Assembly: GCA_937980645.1 (NCBI GenBank)
Contig: CALJPQ010000021.1
Location: 42,904-106,903 of the forward strand
Direction of reading: 5' to 3'
DNA from: an uncultured Saprospiraceae bacterium
GTDB lineage: Bacteria; Bacteroidota; Bacteroidia; Chitinophagales; Saprospiraceae
DNA: 64,000 bases
A program made the position numbers and the translations under genes. How positions within the stretch are numbered: position 1 is the first letter of the stretch; the number at the start of each line of letters is the position of its first letter. The notes below the pieces were generated by a model. The model saw only the letters and a program-made list of their open reading frames with translations, searched no databases and had not been told where the DNA came from. This document shows positions 34,306 through 42,023 of the stretch, in pieces.

Positions 34306-35133
34306 ATGGAGCATTTTGACCCGAACAACCCTTGGCGAATTGCTGCAGCGGCCATTTATCGCAAGCCCACCGACTCGCGTATTTTCGGCACGGTCGAACT
34401 CGACGTTACGGAACTGGAAGCCTTTATCCTGCAAAAGCGCCGGGAAGGCGTGCGCGCCACCATCATGCACCCCATCATCCTCCTGCTGGCGCGCGGGGTG
34501 CGTACCGAAGTGCCCGAAATGAACTGCTATGTGCGGCGGGGCCGCTTAGTGCATCGCGACCACATCAACGTTACTGTAAGCGTACTCACCGAAGGCGGCA
34601 CGCAAATCAGTTCCGTTACGGTGCCCGACGCCGACCGCCTGAGCCTTCCCGAACTGGCCGACACGCTCATGAAAAACATACGCGACTCGCGCCAGGGCAA
34701 TCAGGAGAAGGCTTCCGGCTCAAAGGGCCTGCTGACGAACATCCCCTGGCCCTTCCGCACCTGGCTGGTGCGCATCGCGAGATGGATTACCGTAGATTTG
34801 GGTATCCCCCTCCCTGCTCTCGGCCTGTCGCCCGATGCGTTTGGCTCTTTTATCGTGTCCAACATCGGCAGTATCGGCTTAGATGTCGGCTATGCCGCCT
34901 TACTACCATTGTCTAACGTGTCGTGCGTCATCACCATGGGCAGCGTCCAGAGCAAGCCCGTCGTGTTGAACGACCAGATTGTAGCGAGGCGCATTCTGAC
35001 CATCAATGCTGTATTTGACCATCGGGTTGCGGATGCTGTACACGTAGGGCGCATGTTCAAATACCTGAAGGCTTTTATCAAAGAAGGAAACTTCGAGCAA
35101 TTGTGCGCGCCGCCGGTCAAGAGCGAAGCTTGA
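34306..35133 (+). CDS. Orphan 2-oxoacid dehydrogenase E2-like acyltransferase domain protein
   Basis: A 275-residue protein matching only the catalytic domain of E2 acyltransferases (chloramphenicol acetyltransferase fold). The active-site motif is FDHRVADA, with H239 and D243. The lipoyl and peripheral-subunit-binding domains of true E2 proteins are absent, and no E1 or E3 gene is nearby. Such orphan E2-like proteins occur in Bacteroidota with no fixed role. SNIGSIGLDVGYAALLPLSN and ITMGSVQSKP fit the family. The start ATG at 34306 precedes the conserved part; the frame is open further upstream. Its last 17 bases overlap the end of the convergent PorP-like gene. Confidence 0.78.
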   Translation: MEHFDPNNPWRIAAAAIYRKPTDSRIFGTVELDVTELEAFILQKRREGVRATIMHPIILLLARGVRTEVPEMNCYVRRGRLVHRDHINVTVSVLTEGGTQISSVTVPDADRLSLPELADTLMKNIRDSRQGNQEKASGSKGLLTNIPWPFRTWLVRIARWITVDLGIPLPALGLSPDAFGSFIVSNIGSIGLDVGYAALLPLSNVSCVITMGSVQSKPVVLNDQIVARRILTINAVFDHRVADAVHVGRMFKYLKAFIKEGNFEQLCAPPVKSEA

Positions 35134-37081
35134 CCACAATTTTGGTCTCTTCGCGGTAGGTGTTGTCAGAGTGGTTGTAGCGCACCTGCAGCTGAATACG
35201 CCCCGCCGGGATGCCCTGGCGCGTCAGAAAGGCCCTCCAGGTGCCTAATTTGAGTGCTGCGAGGGTTTCCAGGTTTAAGGAAGCATCGGGCGGCAGCGTC
35301 AGCGTCTGGGTGAGCACAGCGGCCGTCTCATTGTCGGCCAGCGAATAAATTAACGGTTCGGCTCCCAAAAAGCCATCGTAGGTTATGCCCGGCTCGTAGG
35401 TCAGCGTACTGCGGTCTTCTTGCAGTTCCGTAATCAGCGTGATGTTGTCCAATAGCACCCCCTGCTGCTGCATACGCTGAATTTGCTGCGCAATGTGCTG
35501 CGCTAAGACCATCTTTCCCGAGCCGAGTACGTAGTCCTCGTCGTCATCCGGAAAATGATAGGTAATGGCCGCTGCCCCCGGAAAGGCGAAGGTGCGCACG
35601 GGGAACATGTTGGCTGGCAGGCCGGGTGTTTGACGCAAAGCCTGAGCAAAGAGCGCCTGCACGCACTCGCCATCGCCGATGCGGATGCAGATAGCCTCAT
35701 TGCGCTGTGGCCGCACTGCCGCGCAACGCTCCGACAGACGCTGGTGCTCAGCACTAAAGGCCTCAGCGCGGCTATTGACCTCGGCCACCTGTTCCTCAAT
35801 GTCGCGCAAGGCCGCGCGCGTTTCGGCCGACACCCCAGCACCACCGTCGGCAGCTTTGCGCACCGCCAACTCAGCCTGCTGCTTCTTAAGCGCCAGCGTC
35901 TGAAGGGCCTGACGCATTTGCTGCAATTCGGCTTCGCTCTGAGCCAACAGCAGCACACAAGAGTCCGCAGCCGCTGCCTGCCGCTGCGGCGACGGGTCGG
36001 CTTCCGCCTGGCGCAATAACGCTGCCAGCCCTTCCTGACGCTGGCGCAAAAGATTGGCGGACAGATCAAACGCCTGCGCCAACGCCTGTACCGCCTCCTG
36101 CTCGCCGCGCACCAGATTAACCGGCGCCACCGGCAGTGGTAGCACCTCCGCACGCGGACGCGCCGAAGGCCGCATCAATGCCACGCTGGCTCCCACCTCG
36201 AAGGTGGTGCCCAAGGCCCGATGCAGCTCCGCGCAAGCCGTCAGACGCAGGGCTGAAAATAGCGACACACCCAACTGCATGCGTGCCCCACCGCCATCCG
36301 AACGCAAACCAGCACCCACCATCAGGCGGTCATCCGGTAGAAAATAGGCGTTCAAGTTCGCGTCGAAGGCGCCCTTCATGCCCCCGCGCATCACCCGGGC
36401 CATCAGCGCCGGCTCTAGCGCAAACGCGCGCAGCTGATGGCGATAGCGCACGTTGGCCAACACGTGCGGCGCTGTTCGGTATCCTAAAACACTGCTGCCC
36501 TCGTCGGCCAACTCCAATTCGCTGGTAAACAGCTGCAGCGCTGCAGCGTCGAAAGACAGGCGCGAACCACCCGACAACTGATGCTCCACCGACAGCCCTG
36601 GGCCGCCGTCAAAACGAAGCCGGTTGACGATACCTTGAAAGAGGCTCAAGTCCACCGGGTCACTCAAACGGCTGGCGTTAAGATTGAACCGATACGACCG
36701 CACGCTGACACCCACGCCCAACGCAATGCGCCACCGCTCTGCATCCATCAGCCGATACGAAAAAAAACCGCTCGCCTGCGTCTGGCGCAACAGGTGCACC
36801 TCGTCTGTGCTCGCCTGAAAGGCCACACCAATGCGCTCGGGCAGCAGATTCGACACATCGGCATGCAGTAAATAGGTGTTTGGGCGCACATCTGCTGCCA
36901 GTAGCTGAAACTGCTGCCGATACGCCGCCGCTATCTGCCCCTGCCCGCCAGCACCCTGCGCCGCCGGATTGAACAGCCCGGGCATCCATTGGTATTGGTT
37001 AAAATAAGGCATCTGCTGGGCCTGAAGCCCAAATGCAGCCGTCAGCCACCACAAAAAGGGGAGTAATCGGAATAAACGCAT
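35117..37081 (-). CDS. PorP/SprF-like protein fused to a coiled coil and an extra C-terminal domain
   Basis: A 654-residue protein. The first ~320 residues are a PorP/SprF-type barrel: a signal peptide (ending LQAQ), then QMPYFNQYQWMPGLFNPAAQG and repeated beta strands. From about 340 to 465 comes a Gln/Ala/Glu-rich coiled coil (for example QALKKQQAELAVRKAAD). The last ~185 residues, with YHFPDDDEDYVLGSGKMV and ENITLITELQEDRSTLTYEP-like patterns, form a domain I cannot name. Normal PorP/SprF proteins are about 300-350 residues, so this is roughly twice the usual length. A minus-strand promoter sits directly upstream. It overlaps the E2-like gene tail to tail by 17 bases. Confidence 0.8.
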   Translation of the reverse strand: MRLFRLLPFLWWLTAAFGLQAQQMPYFNQYQWMPGLFNPAAQGAGGQGQIAAAYRQQFQLLAADVRPNTYLLHADVSNLLPERIGVAFQASTDEVHLLRQTQASGFFSYRLMDAERWRIALGVGVSVRSYRFNLNASRLSDPVDLSLFQGIVNRLRFDGGPGLSVEHQLSGGSRLSFDAAALQLFTSELELADEGSSVLGYRTAPHVLANVRYRHQLRAFALEPALMARVMRGGMKGAFDANLNAYFLPDDRLMVGAGLRSDGGGARMQLGVSLFSALRLTACAELHRALGTTFEVGASVALMRPSARPRAEVLPLPVAPVNLVRGEQEAVQALAQAFDLSANLLRQRQEGLAALLRQAEADPSPQRQAAAADSCVLLLAQSEAELQQMRQALQTLALKKQQAELAVRKAADGGAGVSAETRAALRDIEEQVAEVNSRAEAFSAEHQRLSERCAAVRPQRNEAICIRIGDGECVQALFAQALRQTPGLPANMFPVRTFAFPGAAAITYHFPDDDEDYVLGSGKMVLAQHIAQQIQRMQQQGVLLDNITLITELQEDRSTLTYEPGITYDGFLGAEPLIYSLADNETAAVLTQTLTLPPDASLNLETLAALKLGTWRAFLTRQGIPAGRIQLQVRYNHSDNTYREETKIVVKLRS

Positions 37082-37088
37082 AGTGTTA

Positions 37089-37120
37089 CAAAGTTACGTT
37101 CTTTGAGTAAACGAACGCAA
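37089..37120 (-). promoter_or_regulatory. Promoter for the PorP-like fusion gene (TTG-N21-TAACTTTG)
   Basis: On the minus strand, TTG at 37120-37118, 21 bases, then TAACTTTG at 37096-37089, which is 7 bases before the ATG at 37081. This implies an almost leaderless transcript. Confidence 0.5.
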
Positions 37121-37213
37121 CATGAGCAAAATACGTGCTATTTTTTACAGGGAACGGCAGAGAGGTGCGGGTGCGTCTTGTGAGAGACAAAGATATAGAC
37201 ACTAGACATTATG

Positions 37214-37221
37214 TACCTTTG
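37214..37221 (+). promoter_or_regulatory. -7 box (TACCTTTG) before the transposase remnant
   Basis: TACCTTTG lies 26 bases before the ATG of the truncated transposase. The promoter may belong to the insertion sequence and could now read into the methyltransferase gene of the island. Confidence 0.4.
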
Positions 37222-37247
37222 TTGTTTTAAAATGCGCGCGAAGAAAC

Positions 37248-37634
37248 ATGGGGAAGTACGAGAAATGGGCCTCCATTGAAGGGCGTTTTTTAGCCATGAC
37301 GGGTTTATCGCAGGCAGATTTTGACCGATTGCTGCCTTTTTTCGCATGTGCTCATGACGAATACCTGAGCCGTTATGAGATGAGTGGCAAGATAAAGAAG
37401 GGCGGTCGTCGTTTTGTGATATATAAGAACAGTCCTTTGCCTAATCACGCGGAGCGCTTGTGTTTTATTTTGTACTGCATCAAGCACAGCCCTATTCAAG
37501 AGGCTTTGGCCGATGCTTTTGATATGGAGCAAGCCCAGTGTAATAAGGGTTTATCGAAATTTTTAGCCCTTGCCCTTCAGAAAGCCCATGCTCTGTCTGC
37601 TACTCTGAATAGTAATCCTTTTTGCCTTCTATGA
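37248..37634 (+). pseudogene. Truncated IS5-type transposase (HTH domain only)
   Basis: A 128-codon frame whose first ~115 residues match the N-terminal helix-turn-helix domain (HTH_Tnp_4-like) of IS5-family DDE transposases: FLAMTGLSQADFDRLLPFF, YKNSPLPNHAERLCFILYCIK and AFDMEQAQCNKGLSKFLALAL. Full-length proteins are about 260-280 residues with a DDE domain after this; here the catalytic half is missing, and the frame runs into the start of the methyltransferase gene. The break is probably near 37608. It marks the left edge of the AT-rich island and suggests a deletion or an insertion through the IS. I did not find the other half in the window. Confidence 0.75.
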
Positions 37635-38821
37635 ACATCTCATCTTTTTTAAAGACAATCCACCCTTTTCCCGCTCGAATGGCACCGGAGATAGCAATAC
37701 GGCGCCTAAAGCATTTGGAAAAAGATACCCTTATACTCGATCCTATGCTCGGCTCCGGTACAACGCTCAAAGTAGCAGGTATGACTGGTTTACGAGGGAT
37801 TGGGTTCGATGTTGACCCAATGGCGCTGTTGATATCGAGCGTGTGGAACAGACCGGTAAATATTAATAAAGTTATGCGCATTGCAGAACAAGTACTAAGA
37901 CAAGCTCATGAAATGCAAGATGCGCCTTATTTACCGTGGATAGACTACGACCCAGAAACTTTAGCATTCGTTAATTTTTGGTTCGCAAAGGAGCAGGCAG
38001 ACGACCTGCGCAAGTTAAGCAGCCTTATTTCTTTAATGAGTTGTCCAGAGAGTGATGTACTGAAGGTTGCCTTGAGCCGCTTAATCATCACTAAGCAAAG
38101 AGGTGCTTCTTTAGGCAGAGATATTTCCCACAGCCGCCCTCATAGGGTATCTAATGTAAACGATTTCCAGGTATTACCAGAGTTTGCAAAATCTGTGCGT
38201 CGAATATGTAAGATTTTAAGTTTTAATCCCGGATCTCATCTAATCTCCATCCACGAAGGGAGCGCCAAACATATGGACTCTATCTCCGACCAATCTATTG
38301 ACTACATCATGACCTCGCCACCGTATTTTACTGCGGTTGATTATTTTCGTGGGCATCGCTTAGCATTAATCTGGTTGGGCTATACACTCTCATCCCTCCG
38401 ATTACTTCGTGATAAAAGTATTGGGCTAAATCGTATTCCAACGAAGCCGTTGGATGATGCGCTCATTCAAGAGCTCTTTCAAGGAGTAAGCCATATAGCT
38501 AATCTGAGACCCAAGGTGCAAAGTGCTTTGCAACGTTACAGCATGGATTTGCTTGAGATTTCTCAAGAATTTTTTAGAGTCTTAAAAGTCAAAGGTAAAA
38601 TGACTGTAGTTATAGCAGACTCTTATTCTTCAGGCCTACTCATAAGCAATACCAAGATATTTAAGAATGCTGCCAAATTAGCCGGCTTCCATCTGGAAGA
38701 AGTGGAAGAACGACCAATTATCGCCACAAGGCGATACTTGCCACCTCCCAATAGTTCTGGTGGAAACAGACTAGGAAATCGCATGAAAACAGAGTCCATT
38801 ATGACTTTTACGCGAAAATAA
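37631..38821 (+). CDS. DNA methyltransferase (N4/N6 type)
   Basis: A 396-residue enzyme that transfers a methyl group from AdoMet to an exocyclic amino group of cytosine or adenine. The AdoMet motif DPMLGSGTT is at residues 37-45, followed by the motif II acidic residue region GFDVDPMALLIS, and the catalytic motif TSPPY is at about 228-232. The order AdoMet motif before the catalytic motif, with about 180 residues between them, differs from the common short beta-class enzymes, which have SPPY first. The opening HPFPARMAPEIA recalls phage and defence-linked modification methylases. A TTG at 37622 would overlap the transposase remnant; I chose the ATG at 37631. No restriction endonuclease is adjacent. 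Confidence 0.85.
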   Translation: MNISSFLKTIHPFPARMAPEIAIRRLKHLEKDTLILDPMLGSGTTLKVAGMTGLRGIGFDVDPMALLISSVWNRPVNINKVMRIAEQVLRQAHEMQDAPYLPWIDYDPETLAFVNFWFAKEQADDLRKLSSLISLMSCPESDVLKVALSRLIITKQRGASLGRDISHSRPHRVSNVNDFQVLPEFAKSVRRICKILSFNPGSHLISIHEGSAKHMDSISDQSIDYIMTSPPYFTAVDYFRGHRLALIWLGYTLSSLRLLRDKSIGLNRIPTKPLDDALIQELFQGVSHIANLRPKVQSALQRYSMDLLEISQEFFRVLKVKGKMTVVIADSYSSGLLISNTKIFKNAAKLAGFHLEEVEERPIIATRRYLPPPNSSGGNRLGNRMKTESIMTFTRK

Positions 38822-38832
38822 CAATACACAAC

Positions 38833-39453
38833 ATGCAAGCGACACCCGATACTGTGGAACTAATCAGGCGTCTCTCCTCAGACCCGCCTGACCCAACCGC
38901 CATTTCAGAGCTGTTTATCCTATTTTACGAGCGATTAATTCTAAAACTTAAAAACCAGCATTTGACGACCGATGAAGATGAGATCCGGGAGGTTGCTTTC
39001 CAGTCAATCGAGCGATTTGCAGAGTATCCTCAAAGATTTGACCCACAAAAGAAAACACTTATCGGCTATTTGGTCATGGATGCCACAGGAGACTTGAGAA
39101 ATAGAGTTAACCGGAGAGGATATAAAAAAAAATGGATGACTCTTGTCGAAGATTGGAGCACTCACGGGAATAAGGTATCAGAAAAATCTTCCGATTTTGA
39201 TATGGATGCCATCGAACTATATTTATCTAAACTAAGGAAGTTGATGCCTAACGACACCGACTTCGAAGTTGCCAAGCTAATGGAAATGGGTATTCGAAGC
39301 ACGGAAGAATTCGTAAGAATACTTAAGATCGAACATATTTCAGCCAGAGAACAGCGTCTGATAGTTAAACGTAATAAAGACAGAATTTGCAAGCACCTGC
39401 AACGTAGCGGCTGGGAGTCTATAAAAAAGAAGATCAGAGAGTATTATTTATGA
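38833..39453 (+). CDS. Sigma-70/ECF-like regulatory protein
   Basis: A 206-residue protein with sigma-factor layout. Residues about 25-95 resemble region 2 (ELFILFYERLILKLKN, then DEIREVAFQSIERF and FDPQKKTLIGYLVMDATGDLRN), and the C-terminal part from about 135 (LRKLMPNDTDFEVAKLMEMG) looks like a degenerate region 4 with a helix-turn-helix that ends in a basic tail. Known ECF factors are of this size. It could direct RNA polymerase to island promoters or act as a DNA-binding adaptor. It begins 11 bases after the methyltransferase gene and overlaps the next gene by ATGA. Confidence 0.6.
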   Translation: MQATPDTVELIRRLSSDPPDPTAISELFILFYERLILKLKNQHLTTDEDEIREVAFQSIERFAEYPQRFDPQKKTLIGYLVMDATGDLRNRVNRRGYKKKWMTLVEDWSTHGNKVSEKSSDFDMDAIELYLSKLRKLMPNDTDFEVAKLMEMGIRSTEEFVRILKIEHISAREQRLIVKRNKDRICKHLQRSGWESIKKKIREYYL

Positions 39454-39839
39454 AAGACCTATCACCAGATCAGATTTTTTTGCTGAACCGAGCAAGCCGT
39501 GATGAAAAGTATCTGGCCTACTCCCTGATGATTTACATGCAACACAAGGATGTAAACTGGAGCGATCTAGCAAAGGAACTAAACTGCGGCGAGAAGCACC
39601 TGTTGAAACTTGCCTTATGTCGTAGAATAGATATTCAATCCTCAAATTTTAAGGACATGGTCCAAATATTAGTAACCTACACAGATACTGATGCTTTTAA
39701 TCTATCTAATATGCTAAAAAAAGCAGAATTTTCGGCGTTTTTATTGGCGGAGCGAGTTGCTCTCATTCCATCTAAAGGAGGTACCTTTTTGGCAGCCGCG
39801 AGGGAGAAGAACAATGCATCATCTAAAGATAAAATATAG
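39450..39839 (+). CDS. Small HTH-like protein of unknown function
   Basis: A 129-residue, mostly helical protein coupled to the sigma-like gene by an ATGA overlap. The segment VNWSDLAKELNCGEKHLLKLALCRR (about 35-59) reads like a helix-turn-helix; the rest (NLSNMLKKAEFSAFLLAERVAL) is helical. I do not recognise the family. Given its neighbours, a partner or anti-factor of the sigma-like protein, or the DNA-binding antitoxin-like partner of the ImmA peptidase, would be reasonable guesses. A 120-base gap without a gene follows. Confidence 0.55.
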   Translation: MKDLSPDQIFLLNRASRDEKYLAYSLMIYMQHKDVNWSDLAKELNCGEKHLLKLALCRRIDIQSSNFKDMVQILVTYTDTDAFNLSNMLKKAEFSAFLLAERVALIPSKGGTFLAAAREKNNASSKDKI

Positions 39840-39959
39840 GTACGTGCACTTTTTTAGGAACTATCTTTTACTGAAAAAGCCCAATCTTATGACTAATCTC
39901 GATTTTAAATTACTTTCAATTACCCATCTAATATATCCCAAAGTAATGCACAGGTCTAT

Positions 39960-40727
39960 ATGAGAAAAAAAAGGATATATTCTAAGGTAAGAGAGATAGC
40001 GGAGGACTTTTGGGCGCCTATCCTGCCATACCGTATCTTTCCGGTTGATATTGAGCGTGTTATTGCATTTAGCAACCTACCACTTCATATTAACATCATC
40101 CCAGGACTAGATATTGAGTATATTCGTAATTGGATAAAAGAAAAACAATTTCCAGCCAGGTTAAACAAAGAAAATTGCGCATTACACGGTTTCCTTTTAG
40201 CTTGTGAAGGACATGGAGTTGTTTTTGTTAACGGTACTGATCACTCAGATGAACGCCGCTTTACCATCGCGCATGAGTTGGCTCATTTCTTGATGGACTA
40301 TTATTTGCCACGCATCAATTATATCAATCTATATGGTAACTCTATTCTGGAAATTCTGGATGGAAAACGTCCAGCTACCCTGCAAGAAAGGCTTACATTT
40401 TTGGTTTCGCATCATCCATTTCCGTCCTTTATCCACTTGCTCGATCATAGCGGTATCACTGCATATGAACGAGCCAAATTATGGAATATCGAATGGCAGA
40501 CGGACACCCTGGCTTTTGAGATTTTAGCGCCGTTCCATGTCGTGGTGGCATATTTGAAAGATCTTAATCTGGGAAAACGCTTTGATTTAATCTTCCATCA
40601 AGCGTCCGATTTACTGGTAAGTAACTTTGGAATACCGTCAACTCTGAGCTTTTCATACGCAAAATATATTGCAGGATCGCTATCAAGAAGAATAACCTTA
40701 GCTGAAGAATGGGGTATCAGAATATAA
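39960..40727 (+). CDS. ImmA/IrrE-family metallopeptidase
   Basis: A 255-residue zinc peptidase. The active-site motif HELAH is at 105-109 in RRFTIAHELAHFLMDY, and the downstream family region reads WQTDTLAFEILAPF near 180-193, which corresponds to the conserved E-x-x-A-x-x-F-A-x-x-L-L-x-P helix. The family includes phage ImmA, which cleaves repressors, and IrrE/PprI, which cleaves DdrO after DNA damage. Here it probably cuts a regulator in response to a signal; the upstream HTH-like protein is a candidate substrate. It has an AT-rich coding sequence and its ATG at 39960 is the only plausible start. Confidence 0.88.
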   Translation: MRKKRIYSKVREIAEDFWAPILPYRIFPVDIERVIAFSNLPLHINIIPGLDIEYIRNWIKEKQFPARLNKENCALHGFLLACEGHGVVFVNGTDHSDERRFTIAHELAHFLMDYYLPRINYINLYGNSILEILDGKRPATLQERLTFLVSHHPFPSFIHLLDHSGITAYERAKLWNIEWQTDTLAFEILAPFHVVVAYLKDLNLGKRFDLIFHQASDLLVSNFGIPSTLSFSYAKYIAGSLSRRITLAEEWGIRI

Positions 40728-40802
40728 TATCCACTTCAAAAATTACCAAACTTTGTCAAACTTTTTAGGAATATCCGGATGTAAAGACAAACAAGATTAA
40801 AT

Positions 40803-41999
40803 ATGATTTCAAAATATATTGGACAATTACCGGAGGATCTATCAAAAACAGGCCAAAGGGAATTTGAAGAGGCCATAGTCTCTTCACTGGATTTGAGTAC
40901 CTGGCGCATGGAGATAGACTTATCATCTGTATATGATCGTATTGAATACGAAGTATTGCAGGCTGTTAGGCAGGAAGAGTCCGCTATAAAAATCATCCGG
41001 AACGAAATACTGCCTCAATTGAAAATAGAGCGTCCAGAATTACCATTCTCGGGCATCCAGAAATTTACCGTAGATCAAATCGAGAAAGCGCATCGCGGTT
41101 TACTTTTTAATGGCGGCGTAACAGCCGTAGATGCCACAAGGGTTACACATGACACACTACCGATAACGATTACGCAAATTGGAGTCTGCTTAGTAAGTTA
41201 CAACGGGCACTTTGGCTCTTATGCACATCGCTTATTCCGGCGCGATCTGAGAATGCGCGGAGAAAATATGCTTGAAGAAGTAATGCAATTATTAGAGACC
41301 AGAAAAAAACGCGGTGCTCAAGGGATAGAAGAGGATGATGCAGGAAGATTCAGCAGCCTTGCACAAAGAGGCTTAATGGCATATGCAGAAAGGGGCATTT
41401 TAATGAACGAGGCTACATCTCAATGGCGAATGGGACATGGCAATCCTTTTCCTTATGAGCTATTTGTCAATTTTTGGGCGAGTAAAGAAGAAATTACGAA
41501 AACCACCTTGACCTTACTCAGCAACCTTGTCGAGCATCAGAGGTTCGTATTTGTGCCAAGTTCTACAAGCAGCCGCCATTTAATAACTATTGGGAATGCA
41601 TTAGAGCCTTTAGAATTCGTAATTATAGACACCGCCAAAGCTGGTCTTCTAAGGATTATCGAAAATGGCAATGCCCGTGAGCCCATGCGTGGAATGCAAT
41701 TAGATTTTGTTGAAAAATATGGAGATCAAATCATTGTAGGATTATTCAAATGCTCGAGCATGGCGCCGCCATATCTATTTTATGCACATAGAGAGCATGT
41801 GCATACAGCTGTTCTAATTGCTATCGCTGATGGGCTACTACAAGAACATAGGGGCTTTCCCATGCTTATAGATTTGGCAGACCAAATTTGCTATTCCACT
41901 TTTCATCCGGAAACGTTCTTTGCAAGTATCCGACAGGCTTATGTTGAAGTAGGACAGCCCTTTAAATTCTTAAGCGAAAGAGAGACTCGTAACAGATAA
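40803..41999 (+). CDS. NurA-domain nuclease
   Basis: A 398-residue protein with a NurA-type nuclease domain. The first metal-binding Asp of the domain is D110 in GGVTAVDATRVTHD, and the C-terminal part has LIDLADQICYSTFHPETFF, matching the late conserved Asp motif of NurA. In archaea NurA is a 5'-3' exo/endonuclease that works inside a HerA hexamer to resect DNA ends; bacterial HerA-NurA pairs act in defence. The N-terminal ~100 residues before the domain are longer than in archaeal NurA. It is directly followed by herA with a 24-base gap. Confidence 0.78.
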   Translation: MISKYIGQLPEDLSKTGQREFEEAIVSSLDLSTWRMEIDLSSVYDRIEYEVLQAVRQEESAIKIIRNEILPQLKIERPELPFSGIQKFTVDQIEKAHRGLLFNGGVTAVDATRVTHDTLPITITQIGVCLVSYNGHFGSYAHRLFRRDLRMRGENMLEEVMQLLETRKKRGAQGIEEDDAGRFSSLAQRGLMAYAERGILMNEATSQWRMGHGNPFPYELFVNFWASKEEITKTTLTLLSNLVEHQRFVFVPSSTSSRHLITIGNALEPLEFVIIDTAKAGLLRIIENGNAREPMRGMQLDFVEKYGDQIIVGLFKCSSMAPPYLFYAHREHVHTAVLIAIADGLLQEHRGFPMLIDLADQICYSTFHPETFFASIRQAYVEVGQPFKFLSERETRNR

Positions 42000-42023
42000 A
42001 AAATAGTCTAAAATACAATAGAA

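Noticed and set aside
39757..39963. Short frame between the HTH-like gene and the ImmA gene
   Set aside because: Overlaps the end of the HTH-like gene, lacks any pattern, and is in a typical AT-rich spacer.
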